Assembly (NCBI GenBank): GCA_937968015.1
Contig: CALBSO010000109.1
Span: 103,551 to 167,550 of the forward strand
DNA: 64,000 bases
Direction of reading: 5' to 3'
Source: an uncultured Thermomicrobia bacterium
GTDB taxonomy: Bacteria > Chloroflexota > Chloroflexia > Thermomicrobiales > JALYUS01
Each line of letters begins with the position of its first letter. Positions within the stretch are counted from its first letter, which is position 1. Made by a program: the position numbers and the translations under genes. The notes beneath the pieces were generated by a model that was not told where the DNA came from, searched no databases, and saw only the letters and a list, made by a program, of their open reading frames with translations. Of the stretch, positions 34,520 to 43,121 are shown one piece after another.

Positions 34520-34762
34520 GTGTCCACTTCTACGATCTATGATCGGTTGAAGGGTATCGTCACAGAGCAGTTGGGCGTGGATGAAGAAGAAATCACGCCT
34601 GAGGCATCGTTCGTTGACGATCTCAATGCAGACTCGCTCGACCTGGTCGAGTTGATCATGTCCCTGGAAGAAGAGTTCGGCCTGGAAATCTCGGATGAAG
34701 ACGCGGAGAAAATCCTCACAGTCGGTGACGCCGCCAATTACATTGAGGAGCACCAGAGTTAG
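34520..34762 (+). CDS. acpP: Acyl carrier protein
   Basis: An 80-residue acidic carrier protein. The phosphopantetheine Ser is in DLNADSLDLVELIMSLEEEF, with FVDDL just before it, and the C-terminal EDAEKILTVGDAANYIEEHQ is canonical. The frame is open from 34490, but GTG 34520 gives the normal length and has GGAGGAG 9 bases upstream. It carries growing acyl chains for the fab genes encoded upstream. Confidence 0.96.
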   Translation: MSTSTIYDRLKGIVTEQLGVDEEEITPEASFVDDLNADSLDLVELIMSLEEEFGLEISDEDAEKILTVGDAANYIEEHQS

Positions 34763-34811
34763 CACCATCCCGCGTGGTGGCCGACATGGCAGGGAATGAG
34801 GACACATCATA

Positions 34812-35669
34812 ATGGCGAATATCACCACCCGGCCGCCACGGCTTCTCGTCCCATTACGCAATCTCAATCCGCTCCGCGCCTTCCGCAAGAGCCCGAAGAA
34901 GGCGAAGCCGGACGCGGATTTGATGACACTCCAGGAACACCTGATCGAGTTTCGCTCGCGCCTCGTCAAGTCTATCCTCGCCATTTTCGCGGGGATGATC
35001 GTCGGATTCATCTTTGCCGGGCGCGTTTTCAATCACATGTTAGCCATCATCCATTCCGTGAATGGAAATAGTCAGGTCATTCAGACCGAAGCCACCGAAG
35101 GCTTCATGACGTATTTCAAGATCGCACTCTATATCGGTGTTGTCGTTGCCTCACCAATCCTTTTCTATCAGATCGTCCGGTTCATGGCGCCCGGTCTCTT
35201 GCCTCATGAACTGAAGTATCTCCTCTGGGGTATTCCGCTCTCGTCGGCGCTTTTCATCTCCGGCGTGCTCTTCGCAAACGCCGTGGTGATTCCGTCGTTT
35301 CTCAAATTTCTTGTCAATTTCTCGTTCGGCTTCATCGGCACGTTTACCGTGACCGCGAACAACTTTCTGACCTTCTTTATCAAGATTTCCATCGGTATGG
35401 GGCTGATATTCCAGTTGCCGGCATTCCTCTTTCTGCTGGCGAAGATCGGCGTCGTCAATATTGACAAGTTGCGGCGCTGGCGCCGGTATGCGTTCCTGAT
35501 TTGTACGATAGTCGGCGCCGCCATTTCACCGACGCCCGATCCCTTCAATATGATGCTCGTCGCACTGCCAATGTACGCGCTCTATGAGGTTGGCGCGATC
35601 GCGAGTTACTTCGCGCGGCCACGGGCTGAGCGTGGGCGCTTCTGGCGTCGCCCGAAACTGGCAGCGTAG
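34812..35669 (+). CDS. tatC: Sec-independent protein translocase TatC
   Basis: A 285-residue TatC with six membrane helices. The cytoplasmic N-terminal motif is LQEHLIEFRSRLVKSILAIF, followed by the conserved FMAPGLLPHELKYLLWGIP loop region and FQLPAFLFLLAKIGVVN; the C-terminal PTPDPFNMMLVALPMYALYEVG is diagnostic. A basic 35-residue N-terminal tail is extra. TatC recognises twin-Arg signal peptides; the NlpC/P60 hydrolase in this window is a possible client. No tatA is adjacent. Base composition is visibly lower in GC than neighbours, probably due to Phe/Ile-rich membrane codons. Confidence 0.95.
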   Translation: MANITTRPPRLLVPLRNLNPLRAFRKSPKKAKPDADLMTLQEHLIEFRSRLVKSILAIFAGMIVGFIFAGRVFNHMLAIIHSVNGNSQVIQTEATEGFMTYFKIALYIGVVVASPILFYQIVRFMAPGLLPHELKYLLWGIPLSSALFISGVLFANAVVIPSFLKFLVNFSFGFIGTFTVTANNFLTFFIKISIGMGLIFQLPAFLFLLAKIGVVNIDKLRRWRRYAFLICTIVGAAISPTPDPFNMMLVALPMYALYEVGAIASYFARPRAERGRFWRRPKLAA

Positions 35670-35691
35670 CCAGGCAGCAGACAGCAGACAG

Positions 35692-35741
35692 GCAAGGAAC
35701 GCTCCGACGCATTTCGTCTCGGAGCGTTATTCGTTCCTTGC
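35692..35741 (+). terminator. Large hairpin after tatC
   Basis: GCAAGGAACG..CTCCGA pairs with TCGGAGCG..CGTTCCTTGC around a short loop, with a small internal bulge. It ends the fab-tatC run. The flanking CAGCAGACAGCAGACAGG is a short direct repeat. GGGCGCCCTCTGGGT (35781-35795) follows. Confidence 0.6.
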
Positions 35742-35818
35742 GATCGTCGCCAGCCAGCAGGATTGGTGGGGCAGGTTCCCGGGCGCCCTCTGGGTGGCAT
35801 GCCAGAATCACCAAGAGA

Positions 35819-36211
35819 TTATTGCGATGTGCTGCCCGCTACGGGCTGAGCGCTGCCTGCTGAGCGCCGCAGCCATTCGGTCGGCTCGATAAGCGCGACG
35901 AGAGCAGTTTCGGGGAGCGCGGCGTGACATTCCCAGCAGATCAATTCGTAGATCGTCTTCTCCGCGACGACTTCCTTATGCACCGACGCTGCGCACTCGC
36001 AGCCACAGAAGGGGCAGGCGACGACGGGGACGCGCTTCGTCGGAGGCTGCGCGCGGAGAAGCGCGGGCGCGGTGGCAGCATCCCGCAGATCATCCTCGCG
36101 CTTGATGAGGCGGCCCACGTAGACAATGAAGATGAAGAAGAGCACCTTGAGTACCATCGTCGCGATAAAGATGTCCAGTAGGGTGATTTTGGTGGCAAGG
36201 ATGATCGGCAT
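35819..36211 (-). CDS. Membrane-anchored zinc-ribbon-like protein
   Basis: A 130-residue protein of no recognised family. Residues 8-33 form one membrane helix (ITLLDIFIATMVLKVLFFIFIVYVG). After a charged linker comes a putative zinc ribbon: Cys66-Pro-Phe-Cys69 and Cys92-Trp-Glu-Cys95, with two additional Cys at 71 and 73. The C-terminal part is hydrophilic. ATG 36211 has GAGGCG upstream. The Cys pairs and coherent helix argue it is real; the role is unknown. Confidence 0.65.
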   Translation of the reverse strand: MPIILATKITLLDIFIATMVLKVLFFIFIVYVGRLIKREDDLRDAATAPALLRAQPPTKRVPVVACPFCGCECAASVHKEVVAEKTIYELICWECHAALPETALVALIEPTEWLRRSAGSAQPVAGSTSQ

Positions 36212-36299
36212 GCTGCGCCTCGGTTGCGTCCAACTGCGCGATGGAAACCGTGATCGAGTAGCGATTCCGTAAAAACCATACCACGCACCGGGCGTTTAT

Positions 36300-38174
36300 T
36301 CACCCCCGCGCCCGCTCGGAGCTCGGAGCGCGGAGCAAACCTTGTTGCACGAGCTGTTCGAGGCTGACGGGTTCGACTCGCAGTGTGCGTTCGCCTCGGT
36401 AGGTGACCATGCCCGGCCCCGCGCCGGCGATCTTCCGAACGTGTCGTCGCGGCGCGAAATCCACCTCAACGTGGCCGGCAGATCGCGCGCTGCTGTAATA
36501 TGCCGCCAGTCGTGCCGCCATTTCGAGGACTTTCGCGTCATCGGCGGCATGGATAACATGCTCCGCATTCCATTGGACGATGACATGCGCGCCACCGACG
36601 CCCCGCGCGTGGAGCCACGTATCGTCCGGGTGGGAGAGCGAAAACGTGACCTGCTCATTTTGTGGGCCGCTCCGCCCCACCAGGAGGCGATGGCCCGCCG
36701 GTGTCGTGTACGCGCGCGGGCGGCGGGCGGCGGGCGCTTGCGGACGCCCCCGTTGCGGCTGCGTGGGCGTGGAGGCACGCGTCCCCGCATACGTATGCCA
36801 CTCCCGTTCGAGGGTGACGAGATCATCGAAGGCGGTCGCCGTTGCCACGAGTGCCGCCATCTGGCTGAGATAGGCGCGCTCGGTCTCCGCCTGCGCGATC
36901 CGCTCCGGCAATCCCTCCGTCGCGCGTTGGGCCTTGCGGTACTGCTCGAAGTACCGCCGCGCGTTCTCGGATGGCGAGAGCGCGGCATCGAGGGTGATGC
37001 TCAGGCCATCGCTCGTCCGCAATGTGGTCTGACGCGGCGCAATCGTGTATGCGTACGCGTAGATCGCTTCACCCTTGCGCCGGTTGAGGTCAGCATCTTC
37101 CGCGCGCTTCAGTTCGCCCCGAAGGGCCACGAGGCGGGTATCAATCCGTGTTGCGGCATCGGCAATCGCCCGGAGGAGGCGGTTGCGCCGCTCGCCGTGG
37201 GCGGTTGCCCGCTCCGTCTCGGCGAAAAACCACGCGATGATTGCGGACATCGAAGCGTTTTCCGCAATAGTCGTCTCCGGTTGCGCGGCGATGGATTCAA
37301 GCGGGATCGGCGAGAAGGCGACAGGTATGCCGCCGCGCATGTACAACGCCGGGCGCCACGCGCCCCCCCGTATCGGTTGAATGATGTCCCGGAGCGCGGC
37401 GATGAGCCGGTCGGGATCGCACGCGGTGGCGGCTGCGTCCACGCGGCCAGTGGCACGAAAGGCGAGTTCGCGCGCGACTTGTGGGCTGATTCCGCCGAGC
37501 GATCCGACGAGCATGGATGCGAGGCTCGTCGTTTCGCTCGCGAGCAGGCAGAAGCGCCGGATCTGCATGACGGTAATCGCGGATGGATCGGCTTTCTCCT
37601 GTGGTGGCGGCGGCGCGTACGGCAGATGGGGCAGGATTGGACGGACGCGGCTCGTCGCGGGTGGCACGCGCTTCAGTGCATCCAGAATGATGCCGTCCGC
37701 GCCGACAAGTATGGTGTTCGAATGGCGACCCATAATCTCGATGACGAGCGTCGTTTCATCCAATATCCAATCGAGCGGCAGCACGCCAGGCTCGTCATCG
37801 TCCCCCGTGTCATCGCTCTCCGACGGTTCGTCGCGCTCCTTGACGGGCGGATGAGCCTTGACGATACTCAGAGCCAACGTCCGCTCGAAGGCGGGCTGTG
37901 CCAGTCCGGCGATGCGACCCCCACGCAGATGTTTGCGTGCGAGAAGCAGGAACGGCGTGACGCGCGCCGCGTCGGCAGTCAGGCGTTGTGAGACAAGGTG
38001 GACACGCGCGGATTGCGGATGGTCACTGATCAGGAGTTGTTGGCGCGTGCCGTGTGCGAAGATTTCGAGGACGAGCGTGCGTTCGTCCGTGAGGCCGACG
38101 CGCTGGATGCGGCCACCGACAATCACGGTCGTAAGTTCATCGGCGACGGCGCGCATCGTCAGCGCATCAAACAC
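36300..38174 (-). CDS. rqcH: Ribosome quality control protein RqcH (NFACT family)
   Basis: A 624-residue NFACT protein, homologous to eukaryotic Rqc2/NEMF and Bacillus RqcH. The NFACT-N domain starts MFDALTMRAVADEL and has the DNA-glycosylase-like fold; the middle is coiled coil (about 345-460), and the NFACT-R domain follows with HRLLVGRSGPQNEQVTFSL, DDTWLHARGVGGAHVIV and RRHVRKIAGAGPGMVTYRGERTLRVEP. It binds stalled 50S subunits and directs Ala tailing of the nascent chain. GTG 38174 follows AAGGATG. It is divergent from remA-gmk, matching the order in Bacillus. Confidence 0.93.
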   Translation of the reverse strand: MFDALTMRAVADELTTVIVGGRIQRVGLTDERTLVLEIFAHGTRQQLLISDHPQSARVHLVSQRLTADAARVTPFLLLARKHLRGGRIAGLAQPAFERTLALSIVKAHPPVKERDEPSESDDTGDDDEPGVLPLDWILDETTLVIEIMGRHSNTILVGADGIILDALKRVPPATSRVRPILPHLPYAPPPPQEKADPSAITVMQIRRFCLLASETTSLASMLVGSLGGISPQVARELAFRATGRVDAAATACDPDRLIAALRDIIQPIRGGAWRPALYMRGGIPVAFSPIPLESIAAQPETTIAENASMSAIIAWFFAETERATAHGERRNRLLRAIADAATRIDTRLVALRGELKRAEDADLNRRKGEAIYAYAYTIAPRQTTLRTSDGLSITLDAALSPSENARRYFEQYRKAQRATEGLPERIAQAETERAYLSQMAALVATATAFDDLVTLEREWHTYAGTRASTPTQPQRGRPQAPAARRPRAYTTPAGHRLLVGRSGPQNEQVTFSLSHPDDTWLHARGVGGAHVIVQWNAEHVIHAADDAKVLEMAARLAAYYSSARSAGHVEVDFAPRRHVRKIAGAGPGMVTYRGERTLRVEPVSLEQLVQQGLLRAPSSERARG

Positions 38175-38200
38175 GGGTCATCCTTTCCGGCGCGGCGTGC

Positions 38201-38216
38201 GTACAGTGAAGTGTAC
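38201..38216. promoter_or_regulatory. Palindrome and overlapping -10 boxes between rqcH and remA
   Basis: GTACA, GTGAAG, TGTAC is a perfect 5-bp dyad. TACAGT (38202-38207) could be the rightward -10 and TACACT (minus strand, 38210-38215) the leftward -10. -35 hexamers are weak on both sides. Confidence 0.4.
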
Positions 38217-38250
38217 ACCGGACGCGGGGGCTTCGCGGAGGAGCGGGACG

Positions 38251-38589
38251 TTGGCGACGGAACTGATCCATATCGGCTTTGGTCATCTCGTCGCAATGAA
38301 CCGGGTCGTGGCGATTGTCGCGCCCGCAAGCGCCCCCCTGAAGCGTGTGATGAAGGAAGCGCGCGATCAGGGGACGCTGATTGACGCGACCTCCGGGCGG
38401 CGCACGAAATCCCTCCTCTATCTGGACAACGGGATGGTGCTCGCGGCGGCGCTTGGCCCGGAAACGATCGCCGGGCGGCTCAGTGGCTGGCGGCAGGGAC
38501 GGGCGCCGATGGATGAACCGGATGATGAATCAGCAGGTTTGATCGAAAGTGCCGCGTCATCAGGCCGGAGAGAGGCGGAATACGCATGA
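38251..38589 (+). CDS. remA: RemA/DUF370 family regulator
   Basis: A 112-residue protein. The first 80 residues match RemA: LIHIGFGHLVAMNRVVAIVAPASAPLKR, then RTKSLLYLDNGMVLAAAL. RemA of Bacillus is a ring-forming DNA-binding protein that activates matrix and osmoprotection genes. The C-terminal 30 residues are an acidic extension. Start is TTG 38251 with GGAGGAG 7 bases upstream. The longer frame belongs to the antisense of rqcH. The stop overlaps gmk (ATGA), an arrangement kept from Bacillus (ylzA-gmk). Confidence 0.9.
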   Translation: MATELIHIGFGHLVAMNRVVAIVAPASAPLKRVMKEARDQGTLIDATSGRRTKSLLYLDNGMVLAAALGPETIAGRLSGWRQGRAPMDEPDDESAGLIESAASSGRREAEYA

Positions 38590-39245
38590 CATCTGGCAGT
38601 CAGGAAGGCATGAATGAGCGCGCGGACGAGTTGATTGACGCGCTGCGGAACGCCGCCCGCCCCCTCTTGATCGTCATTTCCGGGCCGTCGGGCGTCGGCA
38701 AGGATACGGTCATCGAGCACATGCGCGAGGTGATGCCCGATTGCTATTACGCCGTCACTGCCACGACGCGCGAGCGCAGGCCGGGTGAGATCAACGGCGT
38801 CCATTATCACTTCCACACCGTGGAAGAATTCAATCGCGAGGTCGAGGCGGGCGAGTTTTTGGAGCACGCGACGGTCTATGGGAATCTCTACGGCGTTCCG
38901 AGAGCACGACTACGGCAGGCCCTACGGCAGGGCAAGGACGTTGTCGTCAAGGTTGATCCTCAGGGCGCCGCGACGATCCGCCGCCTCGCGCCCGAGGCGC
39001 TGATGATCTTCCTGCTCCCACCGGACATGGGCGAACTCTACCGGCGTCTTCGCTCGCGGAAGACGGACGACCCTGTCGCCCTCTCTCGCCGCATTGACAT
39101 CGCCAGCCGGGAGATCGCGACAAGCGAACTTTTCGATTACTTCGTCGTCAATGAATCCGACCAGATTGACTACGCGGTCGCGCAGATTCAACAGATCGTC
39201 ACTGTCGAGAAACTGCGTATTCACCCGCGTGAGGTGGATTTGTAA
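38586..39245 (+). CDS. gmk: Guanylate kinase
   Basis: A 219-residue GMP kinase making GDP from GMP and ATP. P-loop GPSGVGKD is at 33-40, with Asp instead of the usual Ser/Thr after the Lys, a common Gmk variant. TATTRERRPGEINGVHYHF and the lid region EFLEHATVYGNLYGVPR are canonical. The N-terminal 25 residues are extra. ATG 38586 is coupled to remA. Its last 25 bases overlap the end of the convergent pcm gene. Confidence 0.95.
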   Translation: MTSGSQEGMNERADELIDALRNAARPLLIVISGPSGVGKDTVIEHMREVMPDCYYAVTATTRERRPGEINGVHYHFHTVEEFNREVEAGEFLEHATVYGNLYGVPRARLRQALRQGKDVVVKVDPQGAATIRRLAPEALMIFLLPPDMGELYRRLRSRKTDDPVALSRRIDIASREIATSELFDYFVVNESDQIDYAVAQIQQIVTVEKLRIHPREVDL

Positions 39246-40435
39246 TCACGGGATTCCACCTGAAACACCAACTGCCAGTGTGGAATTCGGACGACGAAGC
39301 CATCGGCGGTCGGCGAAATTGGCCCGCCATTGGGAATGGCGGTCACATGGTACTCCTGGATGCGCGGTATGCCGCGCGATGCCCAATCGGCGAACACACG
39401 ATTGAGCCAATCGCCGGTCCATGTATCGCCGTAGACGAGCGCCGTCATGTCTGCCGTACCATCCATCGCGTCGGCAAGGCGGATGACGGCTCCATCGTTT
39501 TTCGTCACATCGAAGACGCCGTAGCCATGGCCGACGAAGCCGTACCGTGCATCATCCGAGGAGACAAAGGCGAAGAGGCGCGGTTGTGTGGTATCCGCGA
39601 GCGCGAAGGCGAGCGCGGAAAACCAGCCATGCCGGACGCCCGCGATGGCGCGCGAACCAGCCGGGGTTTCAAGGAGCGCGGCGATGCGCCCCGCCTCGTG
39701 CGCGGCGGTGTTTGTCATCATCAGGCGGAGACCGGGCGCGGCGGCGATGGATCGGGTTCCGGTCGCGTCGTCACCCATGCTGCCGCGCAGCGGCATGAAG
39801 CTACATGGGTAGAGTGACTGACTGCGAAGCACATCGTCCACTTTGACAAAGGCGATGGAGAACTGCGCTGGGCCGATACTGAGCGGCAGGACAAGTACGC
39901 CGCCTGTTTTCAGTTGCGCGACCCATGCGGGCGCGATGTCACCGGCATTCACGGTGAGGATAATACGGTCGTAGGGTGCGTTTCGCGCGTAGCCCATCGC
40001 GCCGTCGCCGGTGATGATCTCGATGTCCGTGATGCCAACGGACGCGAGATGCGCGCAGGCGGCGGCGGTGATGTCCGTATCAATATCCACGGTCGTGACA
40101 CGCCCGCTCGGGCCGACGAGCGCGCGGAGTAAGGCGGCGTTATACCCGGTGCCCGCGCCGATTTCCAGCACGTTCATGCCCGATATGAGCGCGAGTTGCT
40201 CGAGCATTTCGGCGACCATCGCGGGTTGTGAGGCGCTGGAAATGGAAATATCGCCCGCGAACTTCGTTGCCACGGCGTCATTCGCGTAGGCGCGTTCGAG
40301 CGGTTCATTCGGCAGGAAGCGATGGCGCGGCACGGCGAGCATCGCGGCGCGGACTGTCGCGTCGTGCAGCACGCCGTCGGCTTCGAGTTGGGCGATGAGC
40401 GCGGTGCGGCGTGCGGTCGCTTCGTCCAGTCTCAT
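39221..40435 (-). CDS. pcm: Protein-L-isoaspartate O-methyltransferase with C-terminal extension
   Basis: A 404-residue protein. The first 215 residues are a PCMT: LPNEPLERAYANDAVATKF, SASQPAMVAEMLEQL, the SAM loop NVLEIGAGTGYNAALLRALV and YDRIILTVNAGDIAPAWVAQL. The enzyme methylates isoaspartate in damaged proteins for repair. The remaining 190 residues form an additional domain with strands and TALVYGDTWTGDWLNRVFADW, not part of E. coli Pcm (208 residues); similar long forms occur in Gram-positive lineages. ATG 40435 lies 12 bases after the def stop and is probably co-transcribed. It overlaps gmk tail to tail. Confidence 0.92.
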   Translation of the reverse strand: MRLDEATARRTALIAQLEADGVLHDATVRAAMLAVPRHRFLPNEPLERAYANDAVATKFAGDISISSASQPAMVAEMLEQLALISGMNVLEIGAGTGYNAALLRALVGPSGRVTTVDIDTDITAAACAHLASVGITDIEIITGDGAMGYARNAPYDRIILTVNAGDIAPAWVAQLKTGGVLVLPLSIGPAQFSIAFVKVDDVLRSQSLYPCSFMPLRGSMGDDATGTRSIAAAPGLRLMMTNTAAHEAGRIAALLETPAGSRAIAGVRHGWFSALAFALADTTQPRLFAFVSSDDARYGFVGHGYGVFDVTKNDGAVIRLADAMDGTADMTALVYGDTWTGDWLNRVFADWASRGIPRIQEYHVTAIPNGGPISPTADGFVVRIPHWQLVFQVESRDYKSTSRG

Positions 40436-40447
40436 GGAGCGGCGCTC

Positions 40448-41035
40448 CTACTCTGCAACCGCCGTGCGTGCCGTCGCATGCTCCGCCGTATCTTCGTCAT
40501 CGTCCGGAGCGTTCGGAACGCGCGGCGGCACGTATCGTAGCTGGGCCTCCGGATTCTCCATGTAATCCGTGAACATAATCCCTTCAAGATGGTCAATTTC
40601 ATGTTGAAGGACGCGCGCCACGAACCCGTCGGCGGTAATCTGGATTTGGCGGTCTTGCATGTCGTACGCGCGTACAACAACCGAACTATCGCGTTCCACC
40701 GGCCCATACCAGTAGCGGAAAGAGAGGCATCCTTCGTCTTCGATCTCCTTCCCGCCCCGCCGCCGGATGATCTGCGGATTGTAGAGAACGCTCTGGAAAC
40801 CGGGATCTTCTTCGTCGAGATACTTTGGCGGGATATTGACGGCGATCATCCGGACCGGCTCGCCAATCTGCGGAGCGGCGATGGCAATGCCATCGCCAAC
40901 GGCGGCGAGCGTCTCGACCATGTCGCGGGCGATTTGTATGGTTTCCTCATCCAGTCGGCTGATCTTCCGCGCCCGCGTCCGCAGGACCGCGTCGCCTTCG
41001 GGGGTGTTGATTTGCACTATCTCGCGCTTCGCCAT
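40448..41035 (-). CDS. def: Peptide deformylase
   Basis: A 195-residue metalloenzyme that removes the formyl group from new proteins. All three motifs are present: GIAIAAPQIG (motif 1), EGCLSF with Cys103 (motif 2), and QHEIDHLEG with His145, Glu146 and His149 (motif 3). The C-terminus has a 20-residue acidic tail. ATG 41035 follows GGAGG at 12 bases. A -10-like TATCAT lies on the minus strand at 41058-41063. Confidence 0.96.
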   Translation of the reverse strand: MAKREIVQINTPEGDAVLRTRARKISRLDEETIQIARDMVETLAAVGDGIAIAAPQIGEPVRMIAVNIPPKYLDEEDPGFQSVLYNPQIIRRRGGKEIEDEGCLSFRYWYGPVERDSSVVVRAYDMQDRQIQITADGFVARVLQHEIDHLEGIMFTDYMENPEAQLRYVPPRVPNAPDDDEDTAEHATARTAVAE

Positions 41036-41100
41036 TCGTCTTCTCGCCTCCCGTTGGATGATAACACCAGACAGGCAACGCGACTACGAGGCGAACCAGA

Positions 41101-41170
41101 TGACGCAAAGGTTGCAGAGGATAGTGGTTTGATTCCCCTCTATCCTTTTTGCGATCTCCTTTGCGGGTCA
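41101..41170. repeat. Imperfect inverted repeat upstream of def
   Basis: TGACGCAAAGG...AGGATAG pairs with CTATCCT...CCTTTGCGGGTCA. It is the same style as dispersed GCAAAG or GCCAAG elements in other gaps. Confidence 0.45.
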
Positions 41171-41266
41171 AGCAGTTTCTTGGATGCCTGCAACGGCAAT
41201 GCGCAAATCCGGCGCGGGAATGGCGTATTACGATGGATGAAACGCAGCCCGAACCCGCGTTTCGCC

Positions 41267-41296
41267 TTGACACTCGAAAGTCGCGAAACGTATGAT
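41267..41296 (+). promoter_or_regulatory. Promoter of the rny operon
   Basis: TTGACA (41267-41272), 18 bases, TATGAT (41291-41296). Consensus -35 and near-consensus -10. Confidence 0.72.
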
Positions 41297-41302
41297 GGCT
41301 GT

Positions 41303-41512
41303 GGAACGGTTTCACCGATGGGGAAGGGGTGACCGCGATGCGGATTGAGATGCTTTTGAGCCTGGCATGGCTGGGATTTTGGTGCATGCTCTTCCCGCGC
41401 GTTTCACGCCCCTTCGGTCCGCAACCGCCCCAACGACTATTTGTCCAGGCAGGTGTCCCGGGTGCGCTTACACGAACCAACATCCAACGGGGACACGAAG
41501 GGATGATTTCAA
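41303..41512 (+). other. About 210-base leader of rny
   Basis: Predicted 5' untranslated region. ATG 41338 follows GGGAAGGGG and opens a frame (MRIEMLLSLAWLGFWCMLFP...) that runs into rny in another frame. It may be a leader peptide, or chance. The length suggests post-transcriptional control of RNase Y. Confidence 0.4.
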
Positions 41513-43051
41513 ATGGGATTCGTCGCACTATTGGTGGGCCTTGTTGGGCTCGCCATCGGAGCGGCGGTGGCATGGGTAATTTCCTCGCGCATCAAGGATA
41601 CCAAGGGGCGCGACGAACGACAGCAAGCCCAGGCCGACGCCGAACGGATTATCGAAGCAGCGAAGGCGACCGAGCGGGAACTCACCCTCGCCGCCAAAGA
41701 TGACGCGCTGCGTCTCCGCGAGGAGATCGAGCGGGAACTGAAGGAGCAGCGCGCCAACATCCAGCGGCAGGAGCGCCGCATCCAGCAGAAGGAAGAGACC
41801 CTTGACCGCAAGACCGCGCAACAGGAAAAGCGCGATCAGGACCTCGACACGCGCGAGCAAGAGGTGGCTGCCATCCGCACAGAGGCAGAAACATTGCGCG
41901 CGCGGCAACTTACCGAACTCGAACGTGTCTCGAACCTGACGCGCGAAGAGGCGCGCGGCATCCTCCTCGCCTCCATCGAGGAGGAAGTGCGGGATGCCGC
42001 GAACCGCCGCACGCGCGAGATCGAAGCCGAGATCAAAGAAGACGCGGATCGCCGCGCCCGCGAAATCCTCGCCACCGCGATCCAGCGGTGTGCGCCCGAC
42101 TACGTCGCGGAAGGTCTCGTTACCGCCGTGCCGCTCCCCTCGGACGATATGAAGGGGCGGATTATTGGGCGGGAGGGCCGCAACATTCGCGCGCTCGAAC
42201 AGGCACTCGGCGTGGACCTCATCATTGACGACACGCCGGAGACGATCATGGTCTCATCGTTCGATCCGGTGCGCCGCGAGACCGCGCGTCGCGTGCTCGC
42301 GAAACTCCTGCAGGACGGGCGGATCCATCCGACGCGCATCGAGGAAGTGACCGAGCGCGTCACGGCGGATATGGATCAGGTCATCAAGGAGGAGGGCGAG
42401 CGCGTCGCCTACGAGGCGGGCGTTGCGGGCCTCCATCCGGAACTGATCCGGTTGATGGGTCGCCTGAAGTTCCGCACCAGTTACGGCCAGAATGTTCTTC
42501 AGCATTCGCTGGAAGCCTCGATCATCGCGGCGGGTATCGCGGCGGAGATCGGCGCGGACATCAACGTCGCCAAGACGGCAGGGTTTTTGCACGACATCGG
42601 CAAGGCGGTGGACCATGAGGTCGAGGGGCCACACGCGCTGATCGGCGCGGAAATCGCCCAGCGCCTTGGCCGCTCGTCGCGGATCGTCCATGCGATCGCG
42701 GCGCACCACGGCGAAGTACAACCGGAGACGGTCGAGGCGTTTATCGTCGCGACGGCGGACGCCATCTCCGGCGGACGCCCCGGCGCGCGGCGCGAGATGG
42801 TGGATCTCTATATCAAGCGGCTCGAAGCGCTGGAAAGCATCGCGAACTCGTTCCCCGGCGTGGAACGCTCCTTCGCCATCCAGGCCGGCCGCGAGGTTCG
42901 CATCGCGGTCAAGCCGGACATCGTGGACGATCTGACGGCGACGCGCCTCGCGCGCGATGTCGTCAAGAAGATCGAGGAGACGATGGAGTATCCTGGCCAG
43001 ATCAAGGTAACGGTCATTCGGGAGATGCGAGTCGTGGATTATGCTCGCTGA
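41513..43051 (+). CDS. rny: Ribonuclease Y
   Basis: A 512-residue endoribonuclease. Residues 2-25 are a membrane anchor, 35-190 a long coiled coil, 206-270 a KH domain (GRIIGREGRNI at 215-225), and the HD domain contains QHSLEASIIAAG and the metal-binding HDIGKAVDHE (His360, Asp361). It starts mRNA decay at the membrane and acts instead of RNase E. ATG 41513 has only AAGGGA upstream. It is followed directly by ymdB, as in Bacillus and relatives. Confidence 0.97.
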   Translation: MGFVALLVGLVGLAIGAAVAWVISSRIKDTKGRDERQQAQADAERIIEAAKATERELTLAAKDDALRLREEIERELKEQRANIQRQERRIQQKEETLDRKTAQQEKRDQDLDTREQEVAAIRTEAETLRARQLTELERVSNLTREEARGILLASIEEEVRDAANRRTREIEAEIKEDADRRAREILATAIQRCAPDYVAEGLVTAVPLPSDDMKGRIIGREGRNIRALEQALGVDLIIDDTPETIMVSSFDPVRRETARRVLAKLLQDGRIHPTRIEEVTERVTADMDQVIKEEGERVAYEAGVAGLHPELIRLMGRLKFRTSYGQNVLQHSLEASIIAAGIAAEIGADINVAKTAGFLHDIGKAVDHEVEGPHALIGAEIAQRLGRSSRIVHAIAAHHGEVQPETVEAFIVATADAISGGRPGARREMVDLYIKRLEALESIANSFPGVERSFAIQAGREVRIAVKPDIVDDLTATRLARDVVKKIEETMEYPGQIKVTVIREMRVVDYAR

Positions 43052-43087
43052 TGATGACCTCGGTTTCATCCCGTCGGCATCCCGTCC

Positions 43088-43114
43088 GGCCCCTTCCCAG
43101 ATAGGGGAGGGGCC
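43088..43114. repeat. GGCCCCT/AGGGGCC palindrome at the rny-ymdB junction
   Basis: GGCCCCTTCCC, AGATA loop, GGGGAGGGGCC; 11 bp with one wobble pair. The right arm provides the GGGGAGG that precedes the TTG start of ymdB. Confidence 0.6.
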
Positions 43115-43121
43115 GCCGGTC

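Noticed and set aside
36358..36372. GGTTCGACTC, like a tRNA T-arm
   Set aside because: Inside rqcH; no acceptor stem, anticodon arm or D-arm around it. No tRNA was found elsewhere by eye.
36342..37991. 549-codon plus-strand frame
   Set aside because: Mirror of rqcH, which has clear NFACT motifs; no ribosome site.
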